A stretch of DNA of 64,000 bases from Rheinheimera sp. EpRS3 (GTDB taxonomy: Bacteria > Pseudomonadota > Gammaproteobacteria > Enterobacterales > Alteromonadaceae): positions 310,001-374,000 of the forward strand of contig NZ_LNQS01000001.1 of assembly GCF_001513785.1 (NCBI RefSeq), written 5' to 3'. The notes under the pieces were generated by a model. It saw nothing but the letters and a program-made list of their open reading frames with translations, made no database searches and was not told the origin of the DNA. This document shows, piece by piece, positions 34,026 to 44,663 of this stretch. A program made the translations under genes and the position numbers. Position 1 is the first letter of the stretch; every line of letters begins with the position of its first letter.

Positions 34026-34043
34026 AATGACAACGCTGTCAAT
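34026..34043. promoter_or_regulatory. NagR operator 3 (nagK operon)
   Basis: AATGACAACGCTGTCAAT matches the consensus AATGACARCGYTGTCATT except for one base near the end. It sits just after the predicted promoter and 93 bases before the nagK ATG. Confidence 0.8.
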
Positions 34044-34136
34044 TTGCTTTGCCAACAGGCAAACCGCAAGTAATAACAGACAGCAACAGTGATGACAGCC
34101 AGCGGTATTAATACAACTTGCAATGAGGTTAACAGG

Positions 34137-35051
34137 ATGAGTTCAGCGCTGAAGGCCGATACGCCTTTATATTTAGGGATAGACGGTGGTGGCAGCAAAT
34201 GCCGCGCTGTTATTGTATCGTCAGAACAGCACATTTTAGGCGAAGGTTTATCCGGCCCGGCTAACCCGTTGCGTGGTATGAAAGTGGCAACAGACTCTAT
34301 TTTAACGGCGACCCAGCAAGCGCTTACCAGTGCGGGCCTGGCATTTAATGATATGTCGCGTTTAATTGCCGGTGCCGGTTTGGCAGGTGTCAATATGCCG
34401 CAGTATTTCCGGCTTTTTTCTGACTGGCAGCATCCGTTTAAAACACTGCATCTTACCAGTGACTTGCATATTGCCTGTATGGGTGCGCATCAGGGGCTTG
34501 ATGGTGCAGTAATTATTGTTGGTACCGGTTCTTGTGGCCTGGCAGAAGTAAACGGCCAATTGATAGAGGTGGGCGGCCATGGCTTTCCTTATGGCGATAA
34601 TGGCAGTGGTGCCTGGTTTGGTATGCAACTGCTGCATAAGGTGTTACTAAGCCTGGATCAGCTGGCACCGCCTACGCAAATGACAACCTTGCTGCTACAA
34701 GAGCTGGCCGCCAGCAACAGTATTGAAGTGGTGTCGCATTTTATGCAGGCAACGCCAACCACTTATGCCAAATATGCGCCTCTAGTGTTTATTGCGGCAG
34801 AAGCAGGCGATGCAACGGCAATGCAGCTGGTGCGCCAGGGCGCAGAATTTATCAGTGCTATTGCCGACAGGTTGCTGAGCATAGCGCCACCCAGGTTATC
34901 TTTTATCGGCGGTTTGGCGCATAAACTGCTGCCGTATCTGCCAGAACATATTCAGCAACAGGTTACACCGGCATTACAACCGCCGGAACTCGGTGCAGTG
35001 TGGTTTGCCCGTCAGCGCGGCCAGCTGCCATCTTCCGTTATGTCGTTATAG
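34137..35051 (+). CDS. nagK: N-acetylglucosamine kinase, BadF/BadG ATPase type
   Basis: The start is ATG 34137, with GAGG eight bases upstream. The 304-residue protein opens with the phosphate-1 motif LGIDGGGSKCRA (13-24) of the ASKHA fold; a second nucleotide motif VGTGSCG is near residue 137, and FIGGLAH near 265. This is the eukaryotic-like NagK used by Shewanella and relatives to make GlcNAc 6-phosphate, unlike the ROK kinase of E. coli. It heads nagK-nagB2-nagA-nagP, with gaps of 13, 23 and 60 bases, and is controlled by NagR operator 3. Confidence 0.88.
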   Translation: MSSALKADTPLYLGIDGGGSKCRAVIVSSEQHILGEGLSGPANPLRGMKVATDSILTATQQALTSAGLAFNDMSRLIAGAGLAGVNMPQYFRLFSDWQHPFKTLHLTSDLHIACMGAHQGLDGAVIIVGTGSCGLAEVNGQLIEVGGHGFPYGDNGSGAWFGMQLLHKVLLSLDQLAPPTQMTTLLLQELAASNSIEVVSHFMQATPTTYAKYAPLVFIAAEAGDATAMQLVRQGAEFISAIADRLLSIAPPRLSFIGGLAHKLLPYLPEHIQQQVTPALQPPELGAVWFARQRGQLPSSVMSL

Positions 35052-35064
35052 GTAAGAAGTAAAA

Positions 35065-36063
35065 ATGAGCAACAGTATTATGGCTCTGGAAGCCACAGAA
35101 GCGCCACAACGTATTGCAGAACAACTGGCAGCTAATGCTGCTACCGTGCAACAGGTGGTAGAACACATCCGCCAGCGTTCACCCAAATTTGTTTATATGG
35201 TGGGCCGCGGATCTTCTGATCATGCCGGGGTGTTTGCTAAATATTTAATTGAAATAGAAGTCGGCCTGCCAGTGGCTGCAGCTGCCCCGTCTATCGCCAG
35301 TGTATACAACAAATCATTGCAACTGGCCGACGCGCTGGTGCTGGTTATTTCACAATCGGGCCGCAGCCCGGATATTCTGGCGCAGGTGGAGATGGCCAAA
35401 CGCAGCGGCGCTATGGTAGTGGCATTGGTAAACGACACTACCTCACCTTTGGCTGAGCAGGCGCATTACACGCTGCCGCTGCATGTCGGTGCCGAAAAGG
35501 CCGTGGCCGCCACTAAAAGCTATCTGGCTACCTTAAGTGCTATTTTACAGCTGGTGTCGGTATGGTCGGGTAATCAGGCATTGCAACAAGCCGTGCAGCA
35601 ATTGCCGCAAAGTTTGCAGGCAGCTATCGACTTGCCGCAGCAGTTAACAGCACAGGCGTTAGAGAATGTGGCGCATCTGGTGGTATTAGGCCGTGGTCTG
35701 GGTTATGCCATTTCGCGCGAAATTGCGCTAAAGCTAAAGGAAGTATGTGGTATTCATGCCGAAGCTTTCTCCAGTGCTGAATTTTTACATGGCCCGGTTA
35801 CGCTGGTAAAAAATCAGTTTGCTATTGTCGATGTCACTATAGAAGATGAAAGCTTAAGTGCACACCGCAGCCAGATAGAAGATGTGCGCAGTCGTGGCGC
35901 TGCCATAGTGCAGCTGCATCACCGTGGTGTAAACGCCGATGCGCGGGTGTTACCCTTACTGGTATTGCAGCGCTTTTATCTGGATGTTGAAGTGGTGGCG
36001 CGTAGCAGAGGCATTAACCCCGATGCACCGCCTGGCCTGAATAAAGTGACCAAAACGGTATAA
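35065..36063 (+). CDS. nagB-II: Glucosamine-6-phosphate deaminase, SIS type (NagB-II)
   Basis: The 332-residue protein has two SIS domains: MVGRGSSDHAGVFAKYLIE (about 45-63), QSGRSPDIL (about 96-104) and AVAATKSYLA in the first, and VLGRGLGYAISREIALKLKEV in the second, with a catalytic-type Glu in EAFSSAEFLHGP. It resembles the isomerase half of glucosamine-6-phosphate synthase without the glutaminase domain. This NagB-II replaces the classical NagB in Shewanella and related bacteria, turning glucosamine 6-phosphate into fructose 6-phosphate and ammonia. It lies inside the nag operon. Confidence 0.88.
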   Translation: MSNSIMALEATEAPQRIAEQLAANAATVQQVVEHIRQRSPKFVYMVGRGSSDHAGVFAKYLIEIEVGLPVAAAAPSIASVYNKSLQLADALVLVISQSGRSPDILAQVEMAKRSGAMVVALVNDTTSPLAEQAHYTLPLHVGAEKAVAATKSYLATLSAILQLVSVWSGNQALQQAVQQLPQSLQAAIDLPQQLTAQALENVAHLVVLGRGLGYAISREIALKLKEVCGIHAEAFSSAEFLHGPVTLVKNQFAIVDVTIEDESLSAHRSQIEDVRSRGAAIVQLHHRGVNADARVLPLLVLQRFYLDVEVVARSRGINPDAPPGLNKVTKTV

Positions 36064-36086
36064 CCCAACCTAACGGTAATAAGTAC

Positions 36087-37205
36087 ATGCAGCAGTTAAG
36101 TGTCAGCCGCCTGTTTGACGGCGAAAAATGGTTTGATAATGTCAGTGTCGTTATTAAAGACGGCGTTATTCAGGCAGTAACTCCGGCAACCGGTGCAGTG
36201 CAGCAGGGGTTGCTGGTGCCTGGCTTTATTGATGTACAGGTTAATGGCGGCGGCGGGGCTTTATTTAATACCGCCCCCAGCCGGCAGACACTGCGCACTA
36301 TGTTGCAGGCGCATGCCCGTTTTGGTACCACAGCTATGCTGCCCACGGTAATTACCGACAGCGTGAGTGTTATGCAGCAGGCAGCCGACACTGTTGCCGG
36401 CGCTATTGCCGATGCCGAGCCCGGTATTATCGGTGTACATTTTGAAGGGCCGCATTTATCGGTGCCGAAAAAAGGCGTGCATCCGCAGCAGCATATCCGG
36501 CAGTTAAGTGAGGCTGAATTGGCAATATATGGTCGTACTGATCTTGGCATTAAGCTGGTTACGGTAGCGCCGGAAAATATCAGCCCGCAGCAAATACAGC
36601 AGTTGGTAGCGCTGAATGTGATTGTTTGCCTTGGCCACTCCAATGCCGACGCCACCACCGTACAAGCGGCACTTGCAGCCGGTGCCACCGGTTTTACCCA
36701 TCTTTATAATGCTATGTCGCCGCTGACCTCGCGTGAGCCGGGTATGGTGGGGGTAGCGCTGGCAGATACCAACAGCTGGTGCGGCGTGATTTTTGACGGC
36801 CATCATATGCACCCGGTGGCTGCCAAAGTGGCGTTGGCGGCGAAGCCTAAAGGCAAACTGATAATCGTAACCGATGCCATGTCACCGGTTGGCACTTCAG
36901 ATAGCGAATTTGCCTTTTTCGACGGCAAAGTAATACGCGATGGCAACAAACTGACCAATGAAGCTGGTGCGTTGGCAGGCTCGGTGCTGGATATGGCCGC
37001 CGCCGTGCAGTATGCGGTGGAACAGCTTGATGTTAGTGCCGCAGAAGCCTTACGCATGGCGTCGTTGTATCCTGCGCAGTTTTTAGCACAACATAATAAA
37101 GGCCGGATAGTGGCCGGGGCGCAGGCAGATTTAGTGTTACTGAATAATAACTGGCAGGTGCAGGCTAACTGGATTAACGGTCAGCCGGTATTTACTGCCC
37201 AATAA
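36087..37205 (+). CDS. nagA: N-acetylglucosamine-6-phosphate deacetylase
   Basis: The amidohydrolase of 372 residues shows metal and substrate residues in the usual order: Glu120 (HFEGPHL), His184 (LGHSNADAT), His205 (THLYNAM) and catalytic Asp263 (VTDAMSPVG). LVPGFIDVQVNGGGG (43-57) marks the start of the barrel. It removes acetate from GlcNAc 6-phosphate, the step before NagB-II. It is the third gene of the nag operon and ends 60 bases before the transporter gene. Confidence 0.93.
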   Translation: MQQLSVSRLFDGEKWFDNVSVVIKDGVIQAVTPATGAVQQGLLVPGFIDVQVNGGGGALFNTAPSRQTLRTMLQAHARFGTTAMLPTVITDSVSVMQQAADTVAGAIADAEPGIIGVHFEGPHLSVPKKGVHPQQHIRQLSEAELAIYGRTDLGIKLVTVAPENISPQQIQQLVALNVIVCLGHSNADATTVQAALAAGATGFTHLYNAMSPLTSREPGMVGVALADTNSWCGVIFDGHHMHPVAAKVALAAKPKGKLIIVTDAMSPVGTSDSEFAFFDGKVIRDGNKLTNEAGALAGSVLDMAAAVQYAVEQLDVSAAEALRMASLYPAQFLAQHNKGRIVAGAQADLVLLNNNWQVQANWINGQPVFTAQ

Positions 37206-37265
37206 CATACTAACAAACATATTAATAACACAATAATAGCACAATAATAATAGCGGGGAATAAAT

Positions 37266-38564
37266 ATGGAAATGACAGCTGAGCAGGCAAAAAAGCGCAG
37301 CAGCATACTGCCAATGATCATAGTGGCGATGCTGTTTTTTGTGCTGGGGTTTGCTACCTGGCTTAATGGCTCGTTAATGCCTTATCTGAAGCAGATGTTG
37401 CTACTTACACCGTTTCAGGCATCACTGGTATTGTTTTCATTTTATATTGCCGTAACCTTTACCGCGCTGCCCTCTGCCTGGCTTATCCGCAAAGTAGGTT
37501 ATAAAAACGGTATGGCACTGGGTATGGCCACCATGATGCTGGCTGGCCTGCTGTATATTCCGGCAGCCCAAACCCAGACGTTTGCGTTATTTTTGTTAGC
37601 GCAGCTGGTTATTGGTACCGGCCAAACCTTGTTGCAAACTGCAGTAAACCCTTATGTAGTTAAAATTGGCCCGGAAGAAACCGCTGCAGTGCGTATCAGC
37701 ATTATGGGTATTTTAAATAAAACTGCCGGTGTTGTGGCGCCTATTGTTTTTACAGCGCTGATCGCCAGCAGCTTTGTTGCGCCTGCCGGCACTGAATTAA
37801 CTGCAGGACAAATTGATGCTATGGCGGCAAGTTTAGTGTTGCCTTATCTCGGGCTTGCCGCCTTTTTGGGCTTACTGGCCCTGGCGGTGAAGTTTTCACC
37901 GTTACCTGAACTGGAAAAAGAAACCGGAGAAGGTAACAAAGCCGGCCAGATAAAAGCCGCGCTGGCAAGGCCCAGCCTGGCACTGGGTGTGCTGGCACTG
38001 TTTGTTTATGTTGCGGTAGAAGTGATCGCCGGTGACACCATAGGCTTGTTTGCATTATCGCTGGGGGTTGAGCGTTATACCGTAATGACATCCTATACCA
38101 TGGGTTGTATGGTGCTGGGTTATATTTTGGGCATAGTGCTGATCCCAAGAGTGCTGTCGCAGCAGGCGGCGCTGGCGGTATCAGCTGTATTGGGCGTAGT
38201 GCTTACGCTGGCAATAGTGTTGGGTGATACATCATCCTATGTTATTGCCAATACGCTGTTGGTACCTTTTGGTGGTACAGCGTTACCGGACACCTTGCTG
38301 CTTATTGCTGTATTAGGATTGGCAAATGCTATCGTCTGGCCGGCAGTGTGGCCTTTGGCACTGTCTGGTTTGGGTTCACTTACCAGCATCGGCTCGGCGT
38401 TGCTGATTATGGGCATTGCCGGTGGTGCTTTTGGCCCGTTGTTTTGGGGGCTGGCAAGCGGCAGCGGGCTAGGTCAACAGGGCGCTTATATCGTGATGCT
38501 GCCCTGTTACCTGTTTATTCTGTTTTATGCGCTTAAAGGCCACAAATTAACCAGCTGGCGCTAG
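37266..38564 (+). CDS. nagP: MFS sugar transporter of the NagP/FucP group
   Basis: A 432-residue MFS protein with 12 helices. The first helix region FFVLGFATWLNGSLMPYLK is typical of the FucP/GluP/NagP group, and VIGTGQTLLQTAVNPYV is their helix-4 signature. NagP moves GlcNAc across the inner membrane in Shewanella-type pathways that lack the PTS. It is the last gene in the nag operon; a GGGGAA precedes its ATG. It ends close to the convergent wzi-like gene with 28 bases between and no clear terminator. Confidence 0.88.
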   Translation: MEMTAEQAKKRSSILPMIIVAMLFFVLGFATWLNGSLMPYLKQMLLLTPFQASLVLFSFYIAVTFTALPSAWLIRKVGYKNGMALGMATMMLAGLLYIPAAQTQTFALFLLAQLVIGTGQTLLQTAVNPYVVKIGPEETAAVRISIMGILNKTAGVVAPIVFTALIASSFVAPAGTELTAGQIDAMAASLVLPYLGLAAFLGLLALAVKFSPLPELEKETGEGNKAGQIKAALARPSLALGVLALFVYVAVEVIAGDTIGLFALSLGVERYTVMTSYTMGCMVLGYILGIVLIPRVLSQQAALAVSAVLGVVLTLAIVLGDTSSYVIANTLLVPFGGTALPDTLLLIAVLGLANAIVWPAVWPLALSGLGSLTSIGSALLIMGIAGGAFGPLFWGLASGSGLGQQGAYIVMLPCYLFILFYALKGHKLTSWR

Positions 38565-38592
38565 ACTAAGGCCAGCTAGATAGCGCGGTAGC

Positions 38593-41235
<2,643 letters not shown>

Positions 41236-41257
41236 TACCTTTGTAGCTTAAGCTTTA

Positions 41258-41287
41258 CATCTGCAGGTCTGAGCAGCACTGCAGATG
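41258..41287. other. Inverted repeat between tetR and kbl
   Basis: CATCTGCAG and CTGCAGATG are perfect 9-bp arms around 12 bases. Beyond it, AGCGCT is found twice at 41295-41300 and 41308-41313, able to form a second small stem. They may be a tetR terminator without a T-run or an operator for the TetR protein. Confidence 0.4.
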
Positions 41288-41372
41288 AGTGAAAAGCGCT
41301 GCAGGACAGCGCTATAAGCTTTACAATGGCGCCGTTTTTTCTGTTTTCTTACCCCCCGCAACAGGAGGCTTT

Positions 41373-42569
41373 ATGCGCAATGGCGCTTTTCTGCAACATC
41401 TACAACAACAAATAGACGATGTGAAAGCAGAAGGTTTGTACAAAGCAGAACGTATTATTACGTCTCAACAAAGTGCCGACGTTACCGTTGGTGGCCAACA
41501 GGTACTGAATTTTTGTGCTAACAACTATTTAGGCCTGGCCAATCACCCGGATTTAATTGCTGCTGCACAGCAGGGCTTACAAAGCCATGGTTTTGGTGTG
41601 GCGTCGGTGCGCTTTATCTGTGGCACTCAGGATATTCATAAAACGCTGGAGCAAAATATCAGTGCGTTTTTAGGCACCGAAGACACCATTTTGTACTCTT
41701 CCTGCTTTGATGCTAACGGCGGCTTGTTTGAAACCATCTTAGGCGCTGAAGATGCAGTAATATCTGATGCGTTAAACCATGCTTCTATTATTGACGGTGT
41801 GCGCCTGTGTAAAGCCAAACGTTACCGTTATGCCAATAACGATATGCAGGAACTCGAAGTGCAGTTAAAACAAGCGGATGCCGATGGCGCCCGTTTTAAA
41901 CTGATTGCCACCGATGGTGTGTTCTCAATGGATGGCGTAATCGCCGACTTAAAATCCGTGTGCGACCTGGCCGACAAATACGGCGCCATGGTAATGGTAG
42001 ACGACAGCCATGCGGTAGGTTTTGTCGGCAAGAACGGCCGCGGTACCCATGAATACTGCGATGTGATGAACCGCGTTGACATTATTACCGGTACCCTGGG
42101 CAAGGCCCTTGGCGGTGCGTCCGGCGGTTATACCTCGGGCAAAAAAGAAGTAATTGAATGGCTGCGGCAGCGTTCACGGCCATATTTGTTCTCTAACTCG
42201 CTGGCGCCGTCTATTGTTACCGCCTCTATAAAGGTGCTGGATATGCTGGCACAGGGTGATGCACTGCGGGCTAAGCTTTGGGATAACGCCAATTACTTTC
42301 GTGAAAAAATGTCTGCTGCCGGCTTTACGCTGGCCGGTAAAGACCACGCCATTATTCCGGTAATGCTGGGCGATGCCAAAGTAGCGGCAGAAATGGCTAA
42401 ACGCATGCTGGCCGAAGGCATTTACGTAGTGGGTTTCTCTTTCCCGGTAGTACCAAAAGGCCAGGCGCGCATTCGCACACAAATTTCAGCAGCACATACA
42501 ACAGAGCAACTGGATAAGGCAATTGATGCCTTTATCCGTATTGGTAAAGACATGGGCGTGATCGCATAA
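41373..42569 (+). CDS. kbl: 2-amino-3-ketobutyrate CoA ligase (glycine C-acetyltransferase)
   Basis: The start is ATG 41373 after AGGAGG. The 398-residue PLP enzyme shows [10 protein letters not shown] (about 51-60), [23 protein letters not shown] and the PLP-lysine segment [10 protein letters not shown] (about 242-251). It splits 2-amino-3-ketobutyrate with CoA to glycine and acetyl-CoA. It acts right after threonine dehydrogenase, whose gene follows 15 bases downstream, forming the standard kbl-tdh unit. Confidence 0.95.
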   Translation: MRNGAFLQHLQQQIDDVKAEGLYKAERIITSQQSADVTVGGQQVLNFCANNYLGLANHPDLIAAAQQGLQSHGFGVASVRFICGTQDIHKTLEQNISAFLGTEDTILYSSCFDANGGLFETILGAEDAVISDALNHASIIDGVRLCKAKRYRYANNDMQELEVQLKQADADGARFKLIATDGVFSMDGVIADLKSVCDLADKYGAMVMVDDSHAVGFVGKNGRGTHEYCDVMNRVDIITGTLGKALGGASGGYTSGKKEVIEWLRQRSRPYLFSNSLAPSIVTASIKVLDMLAQGDALRAKLWDNANYFREKMSAAGFTLAGKDHAIIPVMLGDAKVAAEMAKRMLAEGIYVVGFSFPVVPKGQARIRTQISAAHTTEQLDKAIDAFIRIGKDMGVIA

Positions 42570-42584
42570 GGGCGGGGCGTGAAA

Positions 42585-43610
42585 ATGAAAGCATTAGCAA
42601 AGTTAAAAGCAGAACCGGGCATCTGGCAAACCGAGGTCGACAAACCAGAAGTGGGCCCGAATGATGTGTTAATCCGTATTAAAAAAACCGCTATTTGTGG
42701 TACCGATGTACATATCTATAAGTGGGATGAGTGGGCGCAAAACACTATTCCGCACGGTATGGTGGTAGGCCACGAATATGTGGGCGTAATAGAAGGTATG
42801 GGTTCGGAGGTGCGCGGCTTCAACATTGGCGATCGCGTTTCCGGCGAAGGCCATATTACCTGCGGCTACTGCCGTAACTGCCGTGCCGGTAGGGTGCATT
42901 TGTGCCGCAACACTATTGGTGTTGGTGTAAACCGTGCCGGCTCTTTTGCTGAGTATCTGGTTATTCCGGCGTATAACGCCTTTAAACTGGCAGATAATAT
43001 TCCGGATAATATCGCTGCTATTTTCGACCCGTTCGGTAATGCTGTACATACCGCCTTGTCGTTTGATTTAGTTGGTGAAGATGTGCTGATCACCGGTGCC
43101 GGTCCCATCGGCATTATGGCTGCGGCTGTGGCGCGCCACGTGGGTGCCCGCCATGTGGTGATCACCGATGTTAACCCTTACCGGCTGGAACTGGCATTGA
43201 AAATGGGTGCCACCCGTGCGGTAGATGTCAGCAAGCAAAATTTAAAAGACGTGATGAAAGAGCTAGGCATGACAGAGGGCTTTGACGTTGGCCTGGAAAT
43301 GTCTGGTGTGCCGGCAGCGTTTCGCGCCATGCTGGATACGATGAACCACGGCGGCAAAATTGCCATGCTGGGTATTCCGCCTTCTGATATGGCGGTAGAT
43401 TGGAACAAGGTGATTTTTAAAGGCTTGGTAATTAAAGGCATTTATGGCCGTGAGATGTTTGAAACCTGGTACAAGATGGCCAGCTTAATTCAGTCTGGGC
43501 TGGATTTAACGCCAATGGTCACCCATGAGCTGCCAATGGAGCGCTTTCAGGAAGGCTTCGACATTATGTGCTCCGGCCAATCCGGTAAAGTGGTATTGAA
43601 CTGGTCTTAA
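42585..43610 (+). CDS. tdh: L-threonine 3-dehydrogenase
   Basis: The start is ATG 42585, matching the usual N-terminus [14 protein letters not shown]. The zinc alcohol-dehydrogenase family marks are [13 protein letters not shown] (with catalytic zinc Cys38), GHEYVG, the structural-zinc Cys cluster [15 protein letters not shown] (in 97-111) and the NAD site [12 protein letters not shown]. It oxidises threonine to 2-amino-3-ketobutyrate. It is the second gene of the kbl-tdh operon and is followed by a terminator at 43635. Confidence 0.96.
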   Translation: MKALAKLKAEPGIWQTEVDKPEVGPNDVLIRIKKTAICGTDVHIYKWDEWAQNTIPHGMVVGHEYVGVIEGMGSEVRGFNIGDRVSGEGHITCGYCRNCRAGRVHLCRNTIGVGVNRAGSFAEYLVIPAYNAFKLADNIPDNIAAIFDPFGNAVHTALSFDLVGEDVLITGAGPIGIMAAAVARHVGARHVVITDVNPYRLELALKMGATRAVDVSKQNLKDVMKELGMTEGFDVGLEMSGVPAAFRAMLDTMNHGGKIAMLGIPPSDMAVDWNKVIFKGLVIKGIYGREMFETWYKMASLIQSGLDLTPMVTHELPMERFQEGFDIMCSGQSGKVVLNWS

Positions 43611-43634
43611 TGTAGTGCCGTGATCACAACGAAG

Positions 43635-43662
43635 AAAGCGAACTGAAGTTCGCTTTTTTTAT
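43635..43662 (+). terminator. Terminator after tdh
   Basis: AAAGCGAAC and GTTCGCTTT form a 9-bp stem around TGAA, followed by TTTT. It begins 25 bases after the tdh stop. Confidence 0.85.
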
Positions 43663-43726
43663 GTCCGCTTTTTTGTCAGTAACATAAAGTTACAGGTGTA
43701 TCTTTGAGTGTGATTTTATTATCTTG

Positions 43727-43740
43727 TTGATTTTTATCAA
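43727..43740. promoter_or_regulatory. FNR-type box upstream of PEP-CTERM gene
   Basis: TTGATTTTTATCAA is a perfect FNR/EtrA palindrome (TTGAT-N4-ATCAA). Its centre is about 94 bases before the ATG at 43827. A TATGCA at 43761-43766 could serve as the -10 element, giving a class II activator position (-41.5). Confidence 0.65.
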
Positions 43741-43826
43741 AATAATTAGTTGGATTGGTTTATGCATTGTCCTGATGCAAGCTATTGCATTTACTACAAC
43801 CAATAACAAAATTCAGAGGTATATCC

Positions 43827-44321
43827 ATGTTGAAGTCTATATTGTTTGCTCTATCAGCTTTGGTACTGAGCAGTCTGGCGTTACCGCAGACCGTGCAGGC
43901 CGCGCCTATCATGACACAAGAATTCCTGTTTGAAGATGGCACCAGTTTTGGTGTGCTGTCTGTTGATCTGGATAACATTGACGAGTTCGGTAATGTACTT
44001 GAGTGGGAAGCGTTTGAACTGTTCGGTTTTACCATCGGTGAGAGCTTTCTGTTTCTGGCTGAATATGACCCGTTCAACCTGGCTGCAGGTTTTAGCTTCT
44101 TAAACTTTGACGTAAATGATATCTCCAACTCATTTGCTTTTCAGGGCTTCTGGGACGGCGCTTTTGGTGAAGGTTTCATGGATATTTTCAGCACAGATGG
44201 CGAGTTCCTTGATGCTGGTACCTTTTCTTTAAGCAACGCCACTTTAGTGTCTGAACCAGCAACAGTATTTCTGATGTTGGGTGCGATTGGTGGTTTATTA
44301 CTGCGTCGCCGTCAAGGTTAA
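43827..44321 (+). CDS. PEP-CTERM sorted exported protein
   Basis: A signal peptide (1-25, ending VQAA) and a C-terminal PEP-CTERM signal (SEPATVFLMLGAIGGLLLRRRQG spread over the last 23 residues: V-S-E-P-A, a hydrophobic helix and an Arg cluster) frame a short acidic, Phe-rich domain of about 115 residues that I do not recognise. Such proteins are recognised by exosortase and sent to the surface or extracellular matrix. No exosortase is in this window. The start is ATG 43827 with GAGG upstream; an FNR-type box precedes the gene, so low oxygen may control it. Confidence 0.85.
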   Translation: MLKSILFALSALVLSSLALPQTVQAAPIMTQEFLFEDGTSFGVLSVDLDNIDEFGNVLEWEAFELFGFTIGESFLFLAEYDPFNLAAGFSFLNFDVNDISNSFAFQGFWDGAFGEGFMDIFSTDGEFLDAGTFSLSNATLVSEPATVFLMLGAIGGLLLRRRQG

Positions 44322-44663
44322 GTGTCAGCTTTTTTATCAGTGAAATTATTTGTAATTAACAACTATGGCGGCTTGTTCACACATGTTGTCCCTGCTGTCA
44401 GGGGCAACATGGTTGCCATGATTGGGGTAGTAACCCATATTTAAGTGTCTGCTTTTTATACATGTCTGTCAGGCGGCTTTTACATTTGGCCATGTTGTCG
44501 GTAGAGATAAAAAGCAAGTCAGGTTGAAGAAATCCAGGTTAAAAAAATAGTGCTCGAATAAATATCGTCAGATGCCGTGACAAGTTCACAGCCTTGGTTT
44601 AACAAAACCTGATTGTGTGTTTGCACAGCTCTGATGGGTAATAAAAATAAACGGAGATATTAC
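44322..44663. other. Intergenic region PEP-CTERM / subtilase
   Basis: This 342-base gap has no gene. It contains a strong hairpin (44382-44411) and the ribosome-binding site of the subtilase. CATGTTG occurs at 44382-44388 and again near 44492. Confidence 0.5.
44382..44411. other. Strong 13-bp hairpin before subtilase
   Basis: CATGTTGTCCCTG and CAGGGGCAACATG pair with one G-U wobble around CTGT. No T-run follows on either side, so it is more likely an RNA structure or protein site than a terminator. Confidence 0.5.

Larger units (their letters stand above)
33820..34136. other. Divergent control region hexosaminidase / nagK operon
   Basis: This AT-rich gap of 317 bases carries the NagR operator at 34026-34043 and the nagK-side promoter. 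No gene is seen. A longer in-frame start for nagK at 34089 lacks a ribosome-binding site. Confidence 0.5.

Noticed and set aside
43741-43775. Sigma54 promoter before the PEP-CTERM gene
   Set aside because: TGG and a distant GC were seen but the TGGCAC-N5-TTGC pattern is not met.
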